This document shows positions 19,053 through 23,858 of a DNA stretch of 23,858 nt, piece after piece. The position numbers were made by a program, and so were the translations under genes. This DNA is from Melampsora larici-populina 98AG31 (lineage: Eukaryota > Basidiomycota > Pucciniomycetes > Pucciniales > Melampsoraceae): NCBI RefSeq assembly GCF_000204055.1, contig NW_006768843.1, positions 281,649 to 305,506 of the forward strand. The letters are read 5' to 3'. Positions within the stretch are counted from its first letter, which is position 1. Every line of letters begins with the position of its first letter. The notes under the pieces were generated by a model. That model did no database searches. It was not told the origin of the DNA and saw only the letters and a list, made by a program, of their open reading frames with translations.

Positions 19053-22000
19053 TTGCTCTATCTCCTTCGCCTAGTCCTAGTTTGTCATCTTTATCTGTAG
19101 AAACCCCTGCTAGTTTGTTTATTGCAATTAATAAGGTTCCTATCACTGATGACTCCGAGCAAGCCAATGTGGCTGTTGAGGAAAATCCTCCTAAGAAAAT
19201 TAAATTTGTAAGTTCAGTAAGTAAATATGATTCTGTGAGTTGTCTGCAACCTTCAACGGTTCTGCACTCTTGCCTCAGCACCAAAGAACCAAGAGCGTGT
19301 TTGAGAAGTGATGTATATGAGGTATCATCAGCGTCTACTATAGACCAGGCCAGCCTAACAGGGAATGATCTCTGCGCATTCTTGCCGGCCAGCAAGCCCG
19401 TGGTTTCAGACCTTGGAACAGCAGGCCTTGATCAGCCTGACTGTTTGGCTGTGCTTGACAGTGACTCGCCTGGTAACCGAGTCGACTTCGTTCTGTCAAT
19501 CAAAGAAGTCGCCATTGAAATCTTAATAGATACGGGGGCCCGTTCCTCCTATATCTCAAGTCGACTAGTCTCAAAAATGAACTACACGACGTACTTTAAT
19601 AAAGACTCTCCCACCGTTTATGGTGCTTGGGGAGAACCTCAAGTATGTAAGAGACTTGTTAATTTCAAATTCTGTTTATCTGGCCTGACCTTCTCTCAAC
19701 CATGTCGAGTTGCCTCTTTAGGCAATTTCAACGTCATCTTGGGGATGGACTGGATCAATAAACACGCCTTAATCACCGATTGGAGATCTGGCGAATGGAC
19801 TCTGATAGGTTCCAACAAACAAACAGCTTTGTTCTATCCAAGATCGGTTAAAGCACCGAGAATTAAGAGCCATTTTCTTCATAACGTCACTGAGATAGAC
19901 GATGAAGATAAACCTGTAAGTAAAGGTGCAATGCGACGCCTGCTTCGTCGCAAGAACGCGGAATGCTACGTTTTGCACGAGTCAATAACAAGCGAGGAGT
20001 CGCTTAACTCGATTTCCACTGAGCAAGGACCACGGAAAGAAGGCCCCTCCGAGCTCCCTGAGATCGTCACGATGGACACTCAGCAACGCGCGGTCTATCT
20101 AAAAATCGTCGAGAAATACAGAGACCTTTTTGACCCGATAGAAAAGGCTCCTTCTAAAGAGCGCGTGATTCAACATTTAATAGATACAGGGGATGCGAGT
20201 CCTGTTTATCAGCCGGTTCGACGACTCTCACCCCTGCTGCTGGATGAACTGAAATCACGCCTTGAAACTCTCCAGAAGAACGGATTTATTCGGCCTTCAA
20301 CTTCGCCATGGTCGTCTCCTATACTTTTTGCTCGAAACGCCTCTGGGAAACTTCGATTCTGTGTCGACTATCGCGCCGTCAATGCCATCACCAAACGAGA
20401 TCGTCACCCATTGCCCCTTGTTCAGGACTGTTTTGATCAGCTTTACGGGGCAACTCGGTTTTCTAAATTGGACCTTCAGCAGGGATTCCACCAAATGAAG
20501 ATTTCACTGCCTCACGTCCCTAAGACAGCTTTCAGTACCCGTTATGGCCATTACGAGTGGCTCGTGATGCCTTTTGGTCTTGTTAACGCGCCTTCTACAT
20601 TTCAACGGATGATGTCAGACATCCTAAGACCATATCTGGGCAAATTCGTTCAAGTGTATATGGATGATATCCTGATATACTCTCGAAACGATGAGGACCA
20701 TAAGATTCATGTAGAGCTCGTTCTTCAGGCTTTAAGGGATGCTGAATTGAAAATCAGCGGGCCCAAATCTCTTCTCTGCGCAGAAGAAATTCAGTTTGTC
20801 GGTCACTTGTTATCGCAACATGGCATTAAGCCGATGCCTGACAAAATCAATGTGATTCAGAAATGGCCTTGCCCCAATGACGTGCACGACGTACGATTGT
20901 TTCTGGGTTTGGCTGGGAATTATCGACATTTCATCAGAGACTTTTCGAAAATAGCCTCTCCGTTACATTCTCTTACAAGTGGAAATGTAACTAAGAAAGC
21001 TAAGATCGAATGGCTACCTGTTCACGAGGTAGCCTTCGAGAAATTGAAAGCAATGATGATTTCTGCACCTATTTTGGTCACCGCGGATCCTAATAAACCG
21101 TACATCATGGAGACTGATGCGAGCGATTTCGCGGTGGGCGCAGTTCTTCTGCAGGTAGGCAATGACGGTCTTGAGCACCCTGTCGCCTTCGAATCTCATA
21201 AGTTAAATCCGGCCCAGCAGAACTATCCTGCTCAAGAAAAAGAGTTGTACGCTATCATCCATGCCTGGCGCAAATGGAGGAATTATTTGGAAGGGGCTGT
21301 ACAAGACACTCTTGTAAGAACAGATCATGCGACACTAACAACTCTGTCGTCCCAAGTTCTTCCATCCCGTCGTATCAGTAGATGGATAGAAGAATTTGCA
21401 GAGATGACAGTTAAGATAGAGTACAAGAAGGGGTCCACGAATATCGTGCCCGATGCTCTTAGCCGTCGGCGAGACTACTCCCTCAATGTTATCGAGGACG
21501 TCTCGAAAGGGTTAAGAGACCCGTCAGATTGGCCCCTATTAATTCCATATGTCCTACTCAAGCGACCTATCCCGTCCTGGGTAACCCCAGTCACGTTGGA
21601 GAAAGTCGTTAAAAGTTCCTCTTTGTTCACTTTTAATAAGAACGAGGAGACACTCACGTACAAAGGTACCGGCAATTCGAACGAAATGAGTCCCTTTATC
21701 CCGTTCTATCAGAGAGCAGAACTCATCGAGAAATTTCACAATAAATACGGCCATAGGGGTCGTGATGGCACAATCAGCTTGCTTAAAGGTAGGGGCTGGT
21801 GGCCAGGCAGGTATGCGGATGTAAAACAGTTTTGTAGTTTTTGTCCCACCTGCCAAATATACGACTCACCCAATAAGAATCAGGAGGTTGCTCATCAAGA
21901 ACCTCTGCCTGTGGTCGAACCATTCGAGCGATGGGCAATGGACTTTGTGTCTTTACCCGAAAGCAAAGATGGTTTCAAGTGGGTCCTTACCCTCATCGAT

Positions 22001-22957
22001 CACAGCACGGGCTGGCCGATAGCGGTCCCCATGAAAACGGCCTCTTCGACGAATGTCGCGGATGCTCTTCTTAAGGAAGCAATCCAAGTTTACGGCGTGC
22101 CCTCCAAAATTCTCACTGATAGAGGTCAAAACGTTTTGTCCAAAGAAATGAAAGCTTTCTATCAGGGGGCGCATATACATAAGATCAATTCGTCTGGTTA
22201 TCATCCTAGAACCAACGGCAAGAACGAGCGTTTTAATGGCATCTTGGAGAAGGCCTTGTTTAAATCAAATACTACCAAAGACCCATCCCGCTGGCCCGAG
22301 TTTTTAGCGGAAGCCCTGTTTTCTTGCAGGATTAATAAAAGTACGGTCACAGGGTGGTCGCCCTTCGAGCTGCTTTACGGGGTGAGCCCTAGGTTATTGG
22401 ACGACCCCGCCAAATTGAGACCAGTCACGCTTCAAGAAGCAAGTTCGGACCAATCCAAGCGATTGGATAAGTTGAGAGCGAGCAGGCAAGCTGCTGCGGA
22501 ATCCTCATCTCAATGTGCAGGTCAAAACAAACGAAAGTTTGATGCACAGTTCGAAGTTGATGATAAAGGTAAGAGTACCTCTAAGTTGGTAGTTTATAAA
22601 ACTGGTGATTCAGTCAAATTACGCAATGAATCACATACTAAAGGGGAACCACATTGGTTTGGCCCTTTCCAAGTATTTGGTGTTCTGGATAAGAATGTTT
22701 ATAAGCTCATAGACCATAGAGAAGAACCGTTTCCGCACCCCATCAATGGAAATCGTTTGAAAAAGGTCAACATTAATGAACAGCACCTAGGAGAGCCTTG
22801 GGCGCTCCCTCCTAGAATACTGCAGGAACTGAAGGCAGCCGATCTTGAGGTCTCCCGACAGGCTGCTCGTCAGTTGAAAAGAATATCAAAAGTACAGGAG
22901 GCAATCACACCAAAAATTAAAATTATCGGTCGTTTCGCTACTGACACTACGAGCTAG
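19013..22957 (+). CDS. pol: Gypsy Pol: protease, reverse transcriptase, RNase H, integrase
   Basis: The frame opens at 19013 after a stop at 19010-19012 and runs to a TAG at 22955-22957. No ATG precedes the protease, so Pol is presumably made as a Gag-Pol fusion by -1 frameshifting in the 40-nt overlap. Residues counted from a GTG at 19049: protease DTGA at 161; RT with YMDD at 537-540 and FSKLDLQQGFHQ before it; RNase H with TDASDFAVGAVL from about 689, AQEKELYAI and NIVPDALSRR; integrase HHCC finger (His897, His902, Cys932, Cys935), catalytic Asp965, Asp1024 and Glu1060 (the last pair with spacing 35), and a GPF module at 1205. All catalytic residues are present and there are no internal stops. 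RT then integrase order is Ty3/gypsy. Codon 1302 ends 29 bp before the 3' LTR. Confidence 0.96.
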   Translation, partial: AIGIFVKRSGEEVIALSPSPSPSLSSLSVETPASLFIAINKVPITDDSEQANVAVEENPPKKIKFVSSVSKYDSVSCLQPSTVLHSCLSTKEPRACLRSDVYEVSSASTIDQASLTGNDLCAFLPASKPVVSDLGTAGLDQPDCLAVLDSDSPGNRVDFVLSIKEVAIEILIDTGARSSYISSRLVSKMNYTTYFNKDSPTVYGAWGEPQVCKRLVNFKFCLSGLTFSQPCRVASLGNFNVILGMDWINKHALITDWRSGEWTLIGSNKQTALFYPRSVKAPRIKSHFLHNVTEIDDEDKPVSKGAMRRLLRRKNAECYVLHESITSEESLNSISTEQGPRKEGPSELPEIVTMDTQQRAVYLKIVEKYRDLFDPIEKAPSKERVIQHLIDTGDASPVYQPVRRLSPLLLDELKSRLETLQKNGFIRPSTSPWSSPILFARNASGKLRFCVDYRAVNAITKRDRHPLPLVQDCFDQLYGATRFSKLDLQQGFHQMKISLPHVPKTAFSTRYGHYEWLVMPFGLVNAPSTFQRMMSDILRPYLGKFVQVYMDDILIYSRNDEDHKIHVELVLQALRDAELKISGPKSLLCAEEIQFVGHLLSQHGIKPMPDKINVIQKWPCPNDVHDVRLFLGLAGNYRHFIRDFSKIASPLHSLTSGNVTKKAKIEWLPVHEVAFEKLKAMMISAPILVTADPNKPYIMETDASDFAVGAVLLQVGNDGLEHPVAFESHKLNPAQQNYPAQEKELYAIIHAWRKWRNYLEGAVQDTLVRTDHATLTTLSSQVLPSRRISRWIEEFAEMTVKIEYKKGSTNIVPDALSRRRDYSLNVIEDVSKGLRDPSDWPLLIPYVLLKRPIPSWVTPVTLEKVVKSSSLFTFNKNEETLTYKGTGNSNEMSPFIPFYQRAELIEKFHNKYGHRGRDGTISLLKGRGWWPGRYADVKQFCSFCPTCQIYDSPNKNQEVAHQEPLPVVEPFERWAMDFVSLPESKDGFKWVLTLIDHSTGWPIAVPMKTASSTNVADALLKEAIQVYGVPSKILTDRGQNVLSKEMKAFYQGAHIHKINSSGYHPRTNGKNERFNGILEKALFKSNTTKDPSRWPEFLAEALFSCRINKSTVTGWSPFELLYGVSPRLLDDPAKLRPVTLQEASSDQSKRLDKLRASRQAAAESSSQCAGQNKRKFDAQFEVDDKGKSTSKLVVYKTGDSVKLRNESHTKGEPHWFGPFQVFGVLDKNVYKLIDHREEPFPHPINGNRLKKVNINEQHLGEPWALPPRILQELKAADLEVSRQAARQLKRISKVQEAITPKIKIIGRFATDTTS

Positions 22958-22973
22958 GAACCTCGCAACATCT

Positions 22974-22986
22974 AAGAGGGAGGTGG
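22974..22986 (+). promoter_or_regulatory. Gypsy polypurine tract
   Basis: AAGAGGGAGGTGG abuts the 3' LTR start (TGTAGC) at 22987, the usual place for the plus-strand primer of reverse transcription. Confidence 0.85.
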
Positions 22987-23039
22987 TGTAGCAGGGCTAC
23001 TGACCTTACCCGCCTTTCTACCAATTCAGACATTATCAA
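22987..23039 (+). repeat. First 53 bp of the gypsy 3' LTR
   Basis: Identical over 53 bp to 16382-16434, then interrupted at 23040 by TGTTGGAACAA, the start of a copia-type LTR. The 5' LTR continues AACAACTT at the same point. The remaining ~564 bp should lie right of the copia element, beyond the window. Confidence 0.95.
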
Positions 23040-23526
23040 TGTTGGAACAAACTGTTGCATCAAATAATTAATAATATTAAATATGTGTTTTTATTACATT
23101 TGTATATGTGTATATGTCTTACTCACAACCTTTCTGACTAAACTTTAACCTAACCATTGTTTGTATCGAACCATTCACTATATCAGATTTCATCCATGTT
23201 GAAAACTTTCTTCTTCATCAATCTTTAGAAAGTTTTTCATCAACACCACATATTGTTTAACACATCTTCTCCGGATACTTCATCTCTTCTAAGACTGTTA
23301 TACTAATCTGTGTGTTGTCTGATCTGATTAGGTATGATCTCTTTATCATTTGGTTTCATTGTTTCATGTTTATGTTTGGTTAAAGAAATGAAAATCAATC
23401 TTTAGAAAGTTTTTCATCAACACCACATATTGTTTAACACATCTTCTCCGGATACTTCATCTCTTCTAAGACTGTTATACTAATCTGTGTGTTGTCTGAT
23501 CTGATTAGGAATCAGAGATTCCTTTA
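23040..23526 (+). mobile_element. Copia-type 5' LTR inserted in the gypsy 3' LTR
   Basis: It starts with TGTTGGAAC, the usual copia LTR start, exactly where the gypsy LTR match ends, and runs to the half-tRNA PBS at 23527, about 487 bp. The 3' terminus (ATTCCTTTA) is not a clean CA, so the end may be off by a few bases. The last five gypsy bases, ATCAA, are the predicted target duplication. With the PBS and leader following, this is the 5' LTR of a plus-strand element whose body is outside the window. Confidence 0.85.
23217..23509 (+). repeat. Exact 116-bp duplication inside the copia LTR
   Basis: 23217-23332 and 23394-23509 are identical over 116 bp, separated by 61 bp (period 177). Copy one ends GATTAG|GTATGA and copy two ends GATTAG|GAATC, so a GT-AG intron of 177 nt (23332-23508) could span exactly one period. 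Confidence 0.95.
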
Positions 23527-23540
23527 GGTTATGAGCCCAG
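23527..23540 (+). promoter_or_regulatory. Copia primer-binding site (half-tRNA iMet type)
   Basis: GGTTATGAGCCCAG is identical to the minus-strand site at 520-533 and complementary to the initiator tRNA-Met anticodon arm. The ATG inside it opens a 16-codon upstream frame (ending at a TAG near 23580). Confidence 0.85.
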
Positions 23541-23858
23541 AGCTCGAAGCTCAATCTCGATCAACAAACACGGTAGACTAGAGTTTTGAATACAGACTTA
23601 CGCAAAAGAACCTGTCAATTCAAACTCAAAATACTCATACCTTGAACTTTAGAATTGTCTAAGTTCAGTTTCGGCTATTGACTCGACAATTCGAAAACCT
23701 TCTTTCGAATTCCGGAGTAAACAAACTGTTGATCAATCCGAACGTTTAACTATAACCCCACACCAGCCACATCCCCACGCTGGATTCTGTAACGGACAAC
23801 CCAGATATCAGTCTTTCTGGTCCACCCACCCACCCAACTACCCTGTCCGATACAGGCT
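23541..23858 (+). other. Copia leader sequence, gag not reached
   Basis: No convincing gag start occurs before the window edge. The stretch is C/A-rich toward the end (CCACCCACCCACCC), and the reading frames are short. Confidence 0.5.

Larger units (their letters stand above)
16382..23039 (+). mobile_element. Near-complete Ty3/gypsy LTR retrotransposon, 3' LTR split by a copia insertion
   Basis: Order is 5' LTR, PBS, gag, pol (protease, reverse transcriptase, RNase H, integrase), polypurine tract, then the first 53 bp of the 3' LTR. RT before integrase makes it Ty3/gypsy. The 53 bp shared by the two LTRs are identical, and both ORFs are open, so it looks young and possibly was active. The C-terminus shows a GPF module but no chromodomain that I can see. 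The base pairs left of the element (AAGCC, 16377-16381) would be the target duplication, not checkable here. Confidence 0.95.

Overview
This window looks like nuclear DNA of a basidiomycete fungus, most likely a rust (Pucciniales). The basis is short GT-AG introns (62-157 bp), a ubiquitin-ribosomal protein L40 fusion gene, a PP2A methylesterase gene, dense LTR retrotransposons and MITE-like elements, and long AT-rich blocks almost free of CpG. The rust assignment is inference; no species marker is visible.

Layout. 1-~1540: 5' end of a Ty1/copia element on the minus strand, made of a partial gag, a half-tRNA(iMet) primer-binding site (PBS), and an LTR region with a triplicated unit. 1838-2430: a two-exon minus-strand gene for an unrecognised 168-aa PPxY-rich protein. 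2953-3220: a weak, frame-broken small ORF. 3228-4842: a six-exon minus-strand gene for protein phosphatase methylesterase (PPE1/PPME1 family). 5425-6110: a five-exon plus-strand gene for ubiquitin-eL40. The last two genes diverge from a shared ~580 bp intergenic region that carries a perfect 11-bp inverted repeat.

6111-12895: about 6.8 kb without a convincing gene. It holds a ~990 bp stretch with no CpG at all, a fold-back element (8464-8628), an orphan promoter/5'-UTR-like stretch (about 9860-10280), a hAT-like MITE with an imperfect 8-bp target duplication (11005-11403) and a second MITE (11700-12076). 12896-14057 is a two-exon minus-strand gene for an acidic Ser-rich protein. 14400-15091 is an open minus-strand exon of an unrecognised gene that lacks a visible start.

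15092-23858 is a nest of elements. An ORF for a Gln/Asn/Glu-rich protein (15826 onward) is cut at 16382 by an almost complete Ty3/gypsy element: 617-bp 5' LTR, PBS, gag, and pol with protease-RT-RNase H-integrase, all open. A copia-type LTR beginning at 23040 then cuts the gypsy 3' LTR after 53 bp. The copia LTR contains an exact 116-bp duplication and is followed by the same half-tRNA PBS seen at the left edge. The order of events is therefore ORF, then gypsy, then copia.

The host genes share no pathway. Ubiquitin-eL40 serves ribosome assembly and ubiquitin supply, and PPE1 demethylates PP2A. The main interest is the repeat history and the architecture of the copia LTRs.
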